This document shows, in pieces, positions 26,306 to 34,786 of a stretch of 64,000 nt of DNA (the first letter of the stretch is position 1; each line of letters opens with the position of its first letter). The notes below the pieces were generated by a model. It was not told where the DNA came from. It saw only the letters and a list, made by a program, of their open reading frames with translations, and ran no database searches. Location: assembly GCA_963667815.1 (NCBI GenBank), contig OY764021.1, one strand, 5' to 3'. The DNA is from Saccharicrinis sp963667815. Its GTDB lineage: Bacteria > Bacteroidota > Bacteroidia > Bacteroidales > Marinilabiliaceae. The translations under genes were made by a program, and so were the position numbers.

Positions 26306-28201
26306 TCAACATGTAGTAATTGGGGGTATATTAAATTCAATAATGAAACTAGATCCTTGGCAATTTTCGGACAGCACAGTTATGTTTCCATGTAAAATTT
26401 TTACAATCTCTGAGACAATGGCCAATCCCATTCCTACACCTCTGTATATTTTAGTTTTATCACTAGAATATTTATAGAATTTCTTAAATATCAGTTTATG
26501 AAATTCTTTAGGAATGCCAATGCCTGTATCCTTGATTTCAATGCCCCATTTGTTGTTTTTTATAAAACATTCCATAATAATTTCACCTTTAAGGGTAAAT
26601 TTATAGGCGTTGTCGAGCAATATTTTGAGCGATTTTATAATTAAGTCGTAATCGGTGTGTACACAAATATTTGTTTGGCTAGATGGTAATATGGTTTTAA
26701 ATGTGATATGTTCATTTTTACTGTCAAAAGGAGGTGTTACATTTTGATGTATTTTGATAAATAATTGATCCAGATTATATTCTTGATTTTTGGAGTGCAG
26801 AATACCTCTTTCTAATTTTGAAAAGGTGATTACATCCTCAACGAATTGTAATAGATTATCATTATTCTGCTGAATGGTTGATAAAAATTCATCTTTTTCA
26901 TTTTTAGAAAAACCATCTGTGTTTAATAATTCTGCATACCCTACAATTCCAGTCAATGGGGTTCTTATTTCGTGACTTAAATTTTCAAGGAAAGCAGTTT
27001 TCAATTTGTCTGATTCAATCGCCTTTTCTTTTGCTTCAGTAAGGTTAATCTCTTTTTCTTTCAACTGGTCAATCATGGTTTGCATTTGTTGCAAAAAATA
27101 ATTGAATTGATTACCCAGTTTTTGTAATTCATCATTGGAGTTTATATTGCATCTAACCTCTAGATTTCCATGTTTTGCTTCATTAAATAATACGCCAAGC
27201 TTCTCAATTGGCGATGTAATTGTTTTACTAAAGAACATAGCGATACCTACAGAAATTAATATAACTAACCCCAAAATTATAAGTAATGTGTTCCCTGTTT
27301 TATAAATAGGTTCGTATATTTCTTTAATAGGAACAACTGCAAGTAAGGCCCAACCATTTGTTAGATTTTGAAAGGTCATTACCTTTTTTATACCAAACAG
27401 ATTATAGTTAATATGACCATTTTTGCTTTTAAAAACATTGTCATTTAAATAGTTATAAACATTACTGGGGATGGTTTCATTAGCATCATTGTCGTTGTAT
27501 TGAGGATGCAAAATAAAATGAAAATTTTGATTGATAAGAACTAAATACCCACTCTTATAGAGACTCATATTTGACCACTCAGTTCTTTTTTTTGTAAAAT
27601 CAATATCAGAACCAATGCAGCCAATAAATACTGAATCTATGTAAATAGCTTTTGAGTAGGATATTAACTCCATATCCCAATCTTTCCAGTAATATGGTTC
27701 TGTCCATGCTTCTCCGTTTGTAATAGCGTCAGTCCACCATTTCATCGTTTGTGATTCCATGTTAAAATTATTGATGTTATATGGATCCGCTTTTACAAAA
27801 TTACCATCTCTGTTTTTATCATAGAAATCAATGTTTTGGTTTTGAGGAACTAACTCAGGATTAAAAACAACCCACAGACTTAGCGCATTCATTTTTTTCC
27901 CAATCATTAACATGTGTTTTGTTAAATCATCTTTAACTTTATTGAGGTTGTTTTCATTTAAACCTTCTTTGGGATAGATAGTTAGGAGCGATGCTTCAAT
28001 TGAATGTGTGATAGATCGTAAATGAGATAATTCCTGTTCGAAAGTGCTGGCTTGATACTGAGCCTGATATAGCATTTTTTCAACAGCATCATCTTTTAAA
28101 ATATGACTGCTCCTCCACAAGGCCAGAGAGGCAACTAAAACAGCAGCAATTACTGCAATTGAAATAAATAGTCCGGTTGTTTTAGTTTGAATTTTAGTCA
28201 T
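26306..28201 (-). CDS. Membrane-bound sensor histidine kinase with double-Cache-like sensor domain
   Basis: The 631 residues contain TM1 (~9-29), a ~265-residue periplasmic domain with dCache features (MKWWTDAITNGEAWTEPYYW, ISYSKAIYIDSVFIGCIGSDI), TM2 (~300-320), a HAMP segment (~322-375), a coiled coil and HisKA with LSHEIRTPLTG (phospho-acceptor H410). The HATPase_c has LLDNAYKFT, IKDTGIGIP and RGVGMGLAIV. dCache domains bind small extracellular ligands such as amino acids or organic acids. No response regulator is adjacent. The 86 bp between it and the downstream ankyrin gene would allow co-transcription. Confidence 0.92.
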   Translation of the reverse strand: MTKIQTKTTGLFISIAVIAAVLVASLALWRSSHILKDDAVEKMLYQAQYQASTFEQELSHLRSITHSIEASLLTIYPKEGLNENNLNKVKDDLTKHMLMIGKKMNALSLWVVFNPELVPQNQNIDFYDKNRDGNFVKADPYNINNFNMESQTMKWWTDAITNGEAWTEPYYWKDWDMELISYSKAIYIDSVFIGCIGSDIDFTKKRTEWSNMSLYKSGYLVLINQNFHFILHPQYNDNDANETIPSNVYNYLNDNVFKSKNGHINYNLFGIKKVMTFQNLTNGWALLAVVPIKEIYEPIYKTGNTLLIILGLVILISVGIAMFFSKTITSPIEKLGVLFNEAKHGNLEVRCNINSNDELQKLGNQFNYFLQQMQTMIDQLKEKEINLTEAKEKAIESDKLKTAFLENLSHEIRTPLTGIVGYAELLNTDGFSKNEKDEFLSTIQQNNDNLLQFVEDVITFSKLERGILHSKNQEYNLDQLFIKIHQNVTPPFDSKNEHITFKTILPSSQTNICVHTDYDLIIKSLKILLDNAYKFTLKGEIIMECFIKNNKWGIEIKDTGIGIPKEFHKLIFKKFYKYSSDKTKIYRGVGMGLAIVSEIVKILHGNITVLSENCQGSSFIIEFNIPPITTC

Positions 28202-28344
28202 TGTTTTTTTGATGAAATCAAGATGAAAATATAAGAATTAATCCAGATATCATGATGAATTTTACCAACTTCTATGAAATAATGGTGAAATATACAAAAA
28301 TGCTTACTTATGGTTTGTTTTTAACGATGGAGAATTTAATAAAA

Positions 28345-28374
28345 AAAGCCTGCTGTTCATTCACAGCAGGCTTT
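28345..28374 (-). terminator. Terminator after the SulP transporter gene
   Basis: A perfect 12-bp stem (AAAGCCTGCTGT at 28345-28356 with ACAGCAGGCTTT at 28363-28374) has a 6-nt loop. On the minus strand it is followed by a run of T (28341-28347), 22 bp after the sulP stop. Confidence 0.9.
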
Positions 28375-28396
28375 ATATCAATATATAATTTCGATA

Positions 28397-29995
28397 CTAA
28401 ACAGTTTTTAGCGCTTCTACTTTTTGACGATAATTATTTATGGCAACATGATAATCCGGATCTTTAAGCACATTGACATCACATATTTTTTCAGCTTTCT
28501 TAATTAATTTTACGCAATCAGAAGATAAATATCTAAGGTGTACATTGGTTCCTATTAATTGATATTTTTCTGCTAATTTATTGATGGCCTCAATAGCTGA
28601 TTGGTCCATGATTCTTGATTCTTCAAAGGATATGATCACTTCTTTAGGATCGTTTTTAACATCAAAGCTATTGATAAAAGATGTTGTTGCAGCAAAGAAT
28701 AAAGGACCATGAACAATATAATGTTTAACTCCCTGATCATCCATTACGCTTGAAACTCGAATTTTAACCGCATTTTCCCATGCAAATACAAGGGTTGAAA
28801 CAACTACACCAGCTGCAACAGCAATCGCTAAATCAAAAATTACAGTAAGTGCTGTTACTAAAATAATAACAATAACATCAGCTAAAGGAATTTTATTGAT
28901 GATTTTAAATGTACTCCATGCAAAAGTTCCAATAACAACCATAAACATAACTCCAACTAATGCTGCAATCGGAATCATCTCAATATAGCTTGAAGCAAAT
29001 AAAATAAACATTAACAATGCAAGTGCAGCAACAATACCTGAAAGACGACCTCTACCACCAGACTTGATGTTAATGATACTCTGACCAATCATGGCACAAC
29101 CTCCCATACCACCAAAAAAACCGTTGGTGATATTTGCAACACCCTGAGCAACACACTCTCTGTTCCCACTTCCTCTTGTTTCAGTTAATTCATCAACAAG
29201 TGTAAGGGTCATTAATGATTCAGTTAAACCAATTGTGGCTAAAATTAGAGCATATGGTAAAATAAATTTTAGAGTCTCCAAGCTAAATGGAATCATAGGT
29301 ACGTTAAACGTTGGTAAACCTGCTTTTATACCAGTACCTCCTTTTGAAACAACAAAAGATCTTACTGTTTCTGTTTCAATTCCGCCTAATATTACAATTA
29401 AAGAAACAACTACAATACCAACAAGGGCAGCAGGTATTTTTTTGCTAAACATAGGTAAGAAATACATAATAGCCATTGTTAATGCAACTAATCCTAGCAT
29501 GGTAAATAATGGTGAACCACTTAAAAATTCTCCACCAATTTTAAACATTCCTAACTGAGAAGTAAAAATTACAATGGCTAATCCATTAACAAAACCCATC
29601 ATTACAGATTGAGGAATCATGCGGATAAATTTTCCAAGCTTTAGGAATCCTGCAGCCATTTGAAATAACCCGGCCAAAATAATAGTAGCAAAGAGGTATT
29701 GAATACCCATCATATCACCAGCTGCACCCATTGCATTACCTTCGCTTACAAGACTTACCATTACTACTGCAAGAGCTCCGGTAGCTCCGGATATCATTCC
29801 TGGGCGACCTCCAATGATTGAGGTAACTAATCCCATCATAAAAGCTCCATACAAACCTATGATAGGTGAGATTCCTGCCACGAAAGCAAAGGCAACCGCT
29901 TCCGGAACAAGTGCAAGTGCAACAGTAAGTCCTGATAAGATATCATCTTTAACAGAACCCTGTCGTTTGTCGATAAAAGAAAATGTAAATTTCAT
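28397..29995 (-). CDS. SulP-family anion transporter with STAS domain
   Basis: The 532-residue protein has the SulP/SLC26 layout: the N-terminal GLTVALALVPEAVAFAF motif and 12-14 membrane segments. The conserved GNRECVAQGVANITNGFFGGMGGCAMIGQS region is split over two neighbouring helices. A cytoplasmic STAS domain closes the protein at ~430-525 (YIVHGPLFFAATTSFI, ISFEESRIMDQSAIEAI). SulP proteins import sulfate, bicarbonate or dicarboxylates. No sulfate-assimilation or carbonic anhydrase gene lies nearby to fix the substrate. A long imperfect inverted repeat sits ~35-100 bp upstream of its start. Confidence 0.94.
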   Translation of the reverse strand: MKFTFSFIDKRQGSVKDDILSGLTVALALVPEAVAFAFVAGISPIIGLYGAFMMGLVTSIIGGRPGMISGATGALAVVMVSLVSEGNAMGAAGDMMGIQYLFATIILAGLFQMAAGFLKLGKFIRMIPQSVMMGFVNGLAIVIFTSQLGMFKIGGEFLSGSPLFTMLGLVALTMAIMYFLPMFSKKIPAALVGIVVVSLIVILGGIETETVRSFVVSKGGTGIKAGLPTFNVPMIPFSLETLKFILPYALILATIGLTESLMTLTLVDELTETRGSGNRECVAQGVANITNGFFGGMGGCAMIGQSIINIKSGGRGRLSGIVAALALLMFILFASSYIEMIPIAALVGVMFMVVIGTFAWSTFKIINKIPLADVIVIILVTALTVIFDLAIAVAAGVVVSTLVFAWENAVKIRVSSVMDDQGVKHYIVHGPLFFAATTSFINSFDVKNDPKEVIISFEESRIMDQSAIEAINKLAEKYQLIGTNVHLRYLSSDCVKLIKKAEKICDVNVLKDPDYHVAINNYRQKVEALKTV

Positions 29996-30028
29996 ATGAT
30001 TTATTATTTATTTTCAAAAGTGAAAAGA

Positions 30029-30093
30029 ATTGTATTGTGTCTATATGATTGAAAAACAAATGACTGTTGTAGGTTTTTCAATAGTAATACAAT
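30029..30093. repeat. Nested inverted repeat in the sulP/PAS-kinase intergenic region
   Basis: The divergent intergenic region 29996-30339 (344 bp) holds no gene. Within it, two perfect arm pairs nest around a 15-nt centre: ATTGTATT (30029-30036) with AATACAAT (30086-30093), and ATTGAAAAAC (30048-30057) with GTTTTTCAAT (30073-30082). It could be a leader hairpin or a pair of operators for sulP. The rest of the region is AT-rich with nothing else I can name. Confidence 0.5.
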
Positions 30094-30339
30094 CCCAATT
30101 GTGATTAAATTGTTACAAAGATTAATGATAAAGGTATGTTTAAACCTTATAAAACAGCCGGCAAAATTAGCAAATTCATATGACTTTAATCAGTGATATT
30201 GAGATTAATAGGCTGTTAAAAAAATAAAGTATGTTAAAAAATGTTTATTAATTATATCCGGCTTGGATTAGTTTAAGTATGTAGTTTAATTGGTTTTCAG
30301 TGTTTTTATGGTTATATTTTTCTCCCAAATAAGAGGGTT

Positions 30340-31956
30340 ATGATTTCATCAGAAGGTGGCTTGTTAATTGGAAAATTGAAGGAAGAGTTAAGCAGGGTTC
30401 AGGAAAAAATGCCTGATGTAGATTTAGCTGCCATTTTTTCTATAGTGGATCAATTAGAAGAAAAAGAAAAAGCACCAACCAATCGGTTACAAATTCCCAA
30501 CGAATTAGCATTCATACTAGAACATATTAATCTGGGAATATATATTAAGGATTTATCTTTTAAATATGTTTATGCAAATAAAAATTTCCTTTCAACTTTT
30601 GGTTATCAGTCTGTTGATGATGTTTTAGGAAAATCAGATTATGATTTGGAGTTTGATGAGAATATCAGTAAACGTTCAAGTAAGATGTATCAAAGGATAC
30701 TGGAGGAGAAGCTACCAGTAAAACGTGAAATTAGTTTCTATTTAAGAAACAGCAATAAGGTTGTATATATAAATACCCACAAGTCTCCAATTTTAGATGA
30801 AAAGAATAAGGTAACAGGATTTTTAGGTGTTATTGAGGATATTACAGAACGAAAATCCGCTATTCAAGCATTAATGCATAGTGAGGCCAGATTAAAGAAT
30901 TACTTTCTTAACACTAATGATGGCATATTTATTTTAGACTATAAGTTTAATATAGTGGATGTTAATCCTGCTGTTTTTAATATTACCGGGTATGAAAAGG
31001 AGTTTCTAATTTCAAAAAGTTTTTTTTCATTGTTTGTTGATAATGAAGATTTAGATCGTTTTAAAAAAGCTTGTAGTTCGGTTGATGTAAATTCAGAATC
31101 GCAGGAATGTGCATTGATTTCAAAGAATAATAAAGCACTAAAGCATTTAAAGCTGGATTTGTTAAACGTAGAAATTGATCATTATATTTGCTTTGCTTAC
31201 GATATTTCGGACTTGAAAAGAGCGGTTAAAAAAGCCGAAGAAAGTAATAAATTAAAAACTGCATTTCTTCAAAATATTAGTCATGAAATAAGAACTCCAT
31301 TAAATGCTATTATTGGTTTTAGTAATATTTTAGTTCAGAAATTATATGATTCAGAAGAAGATGCGGATAGTTATAAAAAAGTAATATATACCAATTCTGA
31401 ATATTTGCTTGGTCTTGTGAATAATGTACTGGATTTAAGTAAAATAGAAACTGGTCAAACAACATTATATCCTGAAAATATTATAGTTATTCCATTTATA
31501 AAAAATGAGGTTTTACCAGTGATTGAATCTGAGAAAAATAGATTAGATAAGATTAATGTGGAGTTGAAGGTTGATCTTCGTGAGGTTTCAAGCGATTGTG
31601 TGGTTTATACGGATTCTGGTAGATTAAAACAAATAATTACAAACCTTATGCATAATGCCTTAAAATTTACTTCAGAAGGAGAGGTGTTATTAAAAATAAC
31701 CGAACATGAAGATGCATTACGTTTTGTAGTTTCAGATACTGGTGTTGGAATTCATCATGAACAGATAGGCCGTATTTTTCATCGATTTTACAAAATTCAG
31801 GGTGATGGAAAAGGATTACCTGTATCTAGTCAAGGATCAGGTTTAGGGTTGGCTATTGTAAAAAGACTACTGGGATTAATGGGAGGTACCATAAAAGTGG
31901 AATCAGAAGTTGGTAAAGGATCTAAATTTTGTTTTGAAGTGCCTATGCATTTGTAA
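30340..31956 (+). CDS. Soluble sensor histidine kinase with two PAS domains
   Basis: The 538-residue protein lacks membrane segments. PAS1 (~60-170; LGIYIKDLSFKYVYANKNF to VIEDITERK) and PAS2 (~182-292; NDGIFILDYKFNIVDVNPAV) precede HisKA, where H315 is the acceptor in ISHEIRTPLNAIIGF. The HATPase_c has LMHNALKFT, VSDTGVGI and GSGLGLAIV. The first PAS is of the type that sometimes holds haem or a small ligand, but no diagnostic residue could be assigned. It is divergent from sulP and separated from it by 344 bp. There is no neighbouring response regulator. Confidence 0.92.
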   Translation: MISSEGGLLIGKLKEELSRVQEKMPDVDLAAIFSIVDQLEEKEKAPTNRLQIPNELAFILEHINLGIYIKDLSFKYVYANKNFLSTFGYQSVDDVLGKSDYDLEFDENISKRSSKMYQRILEEKLPVKREISFYLRNSNKVVYINTHKSPILDEKNKVTGFLGVIEDITERKSAIQALMHSEARLKNYFLNTNDGIFILDYKFNIVDVNPAVFNITGYEKEFLISKSFFSLFVDNEDLDRFKKACSSVDVNSESQECALISKNNKALKHLKLDLLNVEIDHYICFAYDISDLKRAVKKAEESNKLKTAFLQNISHEIRTPLNAIIGFSNILVQKLYDSEEDADSYKKVIYTNSEYLLGLVNNVLDLSKIETGQTTLYPENIIVIPFIKNEVLPVIESEKNRLDKINVELKVDLREVSSDCVVYTDSGRLKQIITNLMHNALKFTSEGEVLLKITEHEDALRFVVSDTGVGIHHEQIGRIFHRFYKIQGDGKGLPVSSQGSGLGLAIVKRLLGLMGGTIKVESEVGKGSKFCFEVPMHL

Positions 31957-32001
31957 ATAAAAATGTGGGTTTGAATTGCGTTATTGTAATGAGAATATTC
32001 T

Positions 32002-32009
32002 TATATTTG
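32002..32009 (+). promoter_or_regulatory. Possible -7 promoter box for the NifX-like gene
   Basis: TATATTTG matches TAnnTTTG exactly, 45 nt before the ATG at 32055. No convincing TTTG lies at the right distance upstream. Confidence 0.3.
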
Positions 32010-32054
32010 GGAGCTGGATATTTCCTGAAAATAAATAATATTATAATATAACTT

Positions 32055-32423
32055 ATGAAGAAAGTAGCTATACCTACTAAAGGCACTATGATTGATAGTC
32101 ATTTTGGTCATTGTGAAAAGTTTACCATTTATACTTTATCAGACGATAATAGTATTGTTTCAACTGAAGAATTTAAAGGACCAGAATCTTGTGGTTGTAA
32201 AAGTAATTTGGCAAATGATCTAAATGAAATAGGAGTTAATGTTCTTTTAGCAGGAGGAATGGGACAAGGTGCCATCAACACACTAAAGCGAGTAGGTATT
32301 GAAGCTTATATTGGTTTTTCCGGTGAAATATCTGCTGTTTTGAATCAATGGTTATTAGGAAGTAAAGGTAACTTTTCTGTTTGTACAGCACATGCAGACG
32401 GCGATCACGAATGTTCGCATTAA
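32055..32423 (+). CDS. NifX/NifB-type dinitrogenase iron-molybdenum cofactor domain protein
   Basis: The 122 residues form a single NifX-like (PF02579) domain: KKVAIPTKGTMIDSHFGHCEKFTIYTL at its start (split across the first strands) and LLAGGMGQGAINTLKRVGIEAYIG in the middle. These domains bind Fe-S or FeMo-type cofactors or precursors. Stand-alone copies are common in anaerobes without nitrogenase. Extra cysteines and histidines (HFGHCEK, ESCGCKS, CTAHADGDHECSH at the C-terminus) suggest metal or cluster binding. No nif genes are nearby. Its stop is 9 bp from the convergent nadD stop. Confidence 0.88.
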   Translation: MKKVAIPTKGTMIDSHFGHCEKFTIYTLSDDNSIVSTEEFKGPESCGCKSNLANDLNEIGVNVLLAGGMGQGAINTLKRVGIEAYIGFSGEISAVLNQWLLGSKGNFSVCTAHADGDHECSH

Positions 32424-32432
32424 CAGGCGTTT

Positions 32433-33029
32433 TTAACTGTGGAATTTATAAAGCCCTTGATTTTTAATATATTCATGGGCTTTTTGGGGGATTAAATAAC
32501 TGTAATTTTTATCTTGATATAATCCTTCTCTAATCAGAGTAGATGAGATGTTAAAAACCGGAGCATCAATAATAGAGATAGAATCCGTTAATAAATCTTC
32601 TTTAATTGGATACTCTGGTCTTGGGTAAATTTTTATACTGCATAACTTCATTATCTCATCAATGTTCTTCCATCGGTGTAAATTGATTAGATTATCAGAA
32701 CCCATGATGATAGAAAAATTAAAATTAGAATATAATGAAGTAAGCTTGTTTAATGTTTTATAAGTATATGAAGGAGTAGGGAGTTTTAGTTCAATATCGC
32801 AGACCTTAAACTTGGGGTAACTCCCAATACTTTCCTCAAGCATTTTTACTCTGTGCTCAGCATCAATTAGATCACCTGTTTCTTTAAATGGATTTTGAGG
32901 GCTTACCACAAACCATACTTCATCTATTTCACTATTTTCGGCGATGTAATTTGCTAAAGCAAGATGACCTACATGAACAGGGTTGAACGAACCAAAAAAC
33001 AATCCGATATGTCTTTTTTTATCACCCAT
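32433..33029 (-). CDS. nadD: Nicotinate-nucleotide adenylyltransferase
   Basis: The 198-residue nucleotidyltransferase begins with the (T/H)xGH-containing signature FFGSFNPVHVGHLALANY. It has the conserved SPQNPFK and IMGSDNLINLHRWKN segments and the C-terminal ISSTLIREGL motif. It makes deamido-NAD from nicotinate mononucleotide and ATP. The gene overlaps the 3' end of gmk by 8 bp, so the two are translationally coupled in a yicC-gmk-nadD operon. Confidence 0.96.
   Translation of the reverse strand: MGDKKRHIGLFFGSFNPVHVGHLALANYIAENSEIDEVWFVVSPQNPFKETGDLIDAEHRVKMLEESIGSYPKFKVCDIELKLPTPSYTYKTLNKLTSLYSNFNFSIIMGSDNLINLHRWKNIDEIMKLCSIKIYPRPEYPIKEDLLTDSISIIDAPVFNISSTLIREGLYQDKNYSYLIPQKAHEYIKNQGLYKFHS
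32450..32483 (+). terminator. Possible terminator of the NifX-like gene lying inside the nadD 3' end
   Basis: AAAGCCC (32450-32456) and GGGCTTT (32477-32483) pair, with TTT continuing after the right arm. The hairpin lies within the last codons of the convergent nadD gene. Confidence 0.45.
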
Positions 33030-33594
33030 TTAAAAAATCAGATAAAACCATTTCAACTTCACTTATAGCTTGCTCAAGTTTGTCATTAACAATAATATGA
33101 TCAAAACCATGAGCATAACTAATCTCTTTTTCAGCCTTATCTAATCTTTGCTGAATAACTTCTAATGAGTCAGTACCTCTGATTAATAGTCTGTTTTTAA
33201 GTTCCTGAACAGAAGGTGGCTTAATAAAAATAGCAATAGCTTGTTCGCCATACATTTTTTTTATGTTAAGCCCCCCAATCACATCAACATCAAATACAAT
33301 ATTATTTCCTTGCGAAGTAATTCTTTCTACTTCACTTTTTAGTGTACCATAATATTTATCCGTATAAACTTCTTCCCACTCAAGCAGGTCTCCCGAATCA
33401 ATTCTTTTTCTAAATTCATCAGGAGTTAAAAAGTAATAATCAATACCATTTTTTTCTTGGCCCCGAGGATCTCTGGTTGTAGCAGATATTGAAAACTCCA
33501 TATTAAAATCTTTTTCTAAAAGATGCTTAACAATTGTTGTTTTACCTGTACCTGATGGAGCAGAAAATATGATTAACTTTCCTTTTTTTGTCAT
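33022..33594 (-). CDS. gmk: Guanylate kinase
   Basis: The 190-residue P-loop kinase has SAPSGTGKTTIVKHL, the GMP-binding SISATTRDPRGQEKNGIDYYF region (R, S and Y residues) and LEWEEVYTDKYYGT. It phosphorylates GMP to GDP and is essential for nucleotide pools. It sits 39 bp downstream of the YicC gene and overlaps nadD by 8 bp; the yicC-gmk pairing is conserved widely in bacteria. Confidence 0.97.
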   Translation of the reverse strand: MTKKGKLIIFSAPSGTGKTTIVKHLLEKDFNMEFSISATTRDPRGQEKNGIDYYFLTPDEFRKRIDSGDLLEWEEVYTDKYYGTLKSEVERITSQGNNIVFDVDVIGGLNIKKMYGEQAIAIFIKPPSVQELKNRLLIRGTDSLEVIQQRLDKAEKEISYAHGFDHIIVNDKLEQAISEVEMVLSDFLNG

Positions 33595-33633
33595 TTACCT
33601 ACTTTGTTTATTGTTAAAATTATGATTGTCTAT

Positions 33634-34509
33634 TTACAGAATATTTAAGTTTTGTTCTTTTATTTTTTCCAGTTCATCTTTCATTTGGATTACCAATTTT
33701 TGAACCTCGGAATGATTTGCTTTTGAGCCTAATGTATTTATTTCGCGACCTATTTCTTGCGTAATAAATCCTAATTTTTTACCTACCATTTGTTCATTGG
33801 CAATGGTTTCTAAAAAGTAATCCAGGTGATTTGCCAAGCGTACTTTTTCTTCGGTGATATCCAATTTTTCCAAATAAAAAATCATTTCTTGTTCAAATCG
33901 GTTCTGATCAACTTTAATTTTCTCTTTTAATTCATTAAGCTGATCAAGTATTCTTTCTCTGATTTTTTCAATTCGTTCTTTCTCGTATGGTTCAACCTGT
34001 AAAGATAAGCTTCTTATATTTTCAATTCTTGAAGTAATATCATTCTTTAAAGATTGTCCCTCTTGATTTCTAAACTCATTTAAACAGTTTAAAGCTTCAC
34101 TAAATGTTTCAGCAATCTTTTTCCATTCTTCTTCATCAAGTTCGGCTTGCTCAGTCTTAATTGTATCAGGTAATGGCATAATAGCCCTTAGTATATCTGT
34201 TTTATCATTTAGGCCAAGTTTATCGGCAATAGGAGATAATTGATTAAAATAATTTTCAATAACCTGGGCGTTTATAGAAGTATTTTTTTCATTCCCTAAA
34301 AAGTCAATATAAAAACCAACGTCAACTTTACCTCTACCTAATTTATTAGCAATCTCATTTCTTAAAACTAAATCCTTTTCTCTATAAATATTCGGCAAAC
34401 GCATACTAACATCTAGTTGCTTGCTGTTTAAAGATTTTATTTCGATGCTAATCTTTTTTCCGGGTAGTTCACAAGTGGCTTTCCCAAAGCCCGTCATTGA
34501 CTTTATCAT
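33634..34509 (-). CDS. yicC: YicC-family endoribonuclease
   Basis: The ATG at 34509 gives MIKSMTGFGKA, the invariant YicC start, and 291 residues; a TTG seven codons upstream (34530) is rejected. The N-terminal YicC domain (SMTGFGKA, SLNSKQLDVSMRLP) and the C-terminal DUF1732 domain (LDYFLETIANEQMVGKKLGFITQEIGREINT, in two adjacent blocks) are complete. YicC proteins are reported to be endoribonucleases; E. coli YicC acts with PNPase on small RNA turnover. It is the first gene of the gmk-nadD operon. Confidence 0.94.
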   Translation of the reverse strand: MIKSMTGFGKATCELPGKKISIEIKSLNSKQLDVSMRLPNIYREKDLVLRNEIANKLGRGKVDVGFYIDFLGNEKNTSINAQVIENYFNQLSPIADKLGLNDKTDILRAIMPLPDTIKTEQAELDEEEWKKIAETFSEALNCLNEFRNQEGQSLKNDITSRIENIRSLSLQVEPYEKERIEKIRERILDQLNELKEKIKVDQNRFEQEMIFYLEKLDITEEKVRLANHLDYFLETIANEQMVGKKLGFITQEIGREINTLGSKANHSEVQKLVIQMKDELEKIKEQNLNIL

Positions 34510-34534
34510 AATTTGTATTTTCTTATTCAACGCA

Positions 34535-34542
34535 CAAAGTTA
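34535..34542 (-). promoter_or_regulatory. Possible -7 promoter box for the yicC-gmk-nadD operon
   Basis: On the minus strand TAACTTTG matches TAnnTTTG exactly, 25 nt upstream of the yicC ATG. The -33 region shows no good TTTG, so support is partial. Confidence 0.35.
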
Positions 34543-34786
34543 AACTTTTCTTTGAAACCCACTATCTTCTATGTTAAAGACTAAGTAATTCATTTCTTTA
34601 TTAATGGTATCCACAGTATATATTTATTCGTTTAAAATAATAGTGTTTAATAAAAACGCAAAAATAATGAACAAAAGTTTATTTGTCGGGTTTTACTTAT
34701 GATTGCAATTGCTAGTAAGAAAATCTTTAATCAAAAAATTAAAAGGCGCTTATAGGTAGTATTGATAATTTTTAAAATTCAGCACC

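Noticed and set aside
28252..28467. A 71-codon plus-strand frame between two minus-strand genes
   Set aside because: It runs through the SulP terminator hairpin and into the sulP coding region on the other strand, and its sequence resembles no protein.
30151..30219. AACAGCC ... GGCTGTT pair upstream of the PAS kinase
   Set aside because: The 7-bp arms are over 50 bp apart and likely chance in this region.
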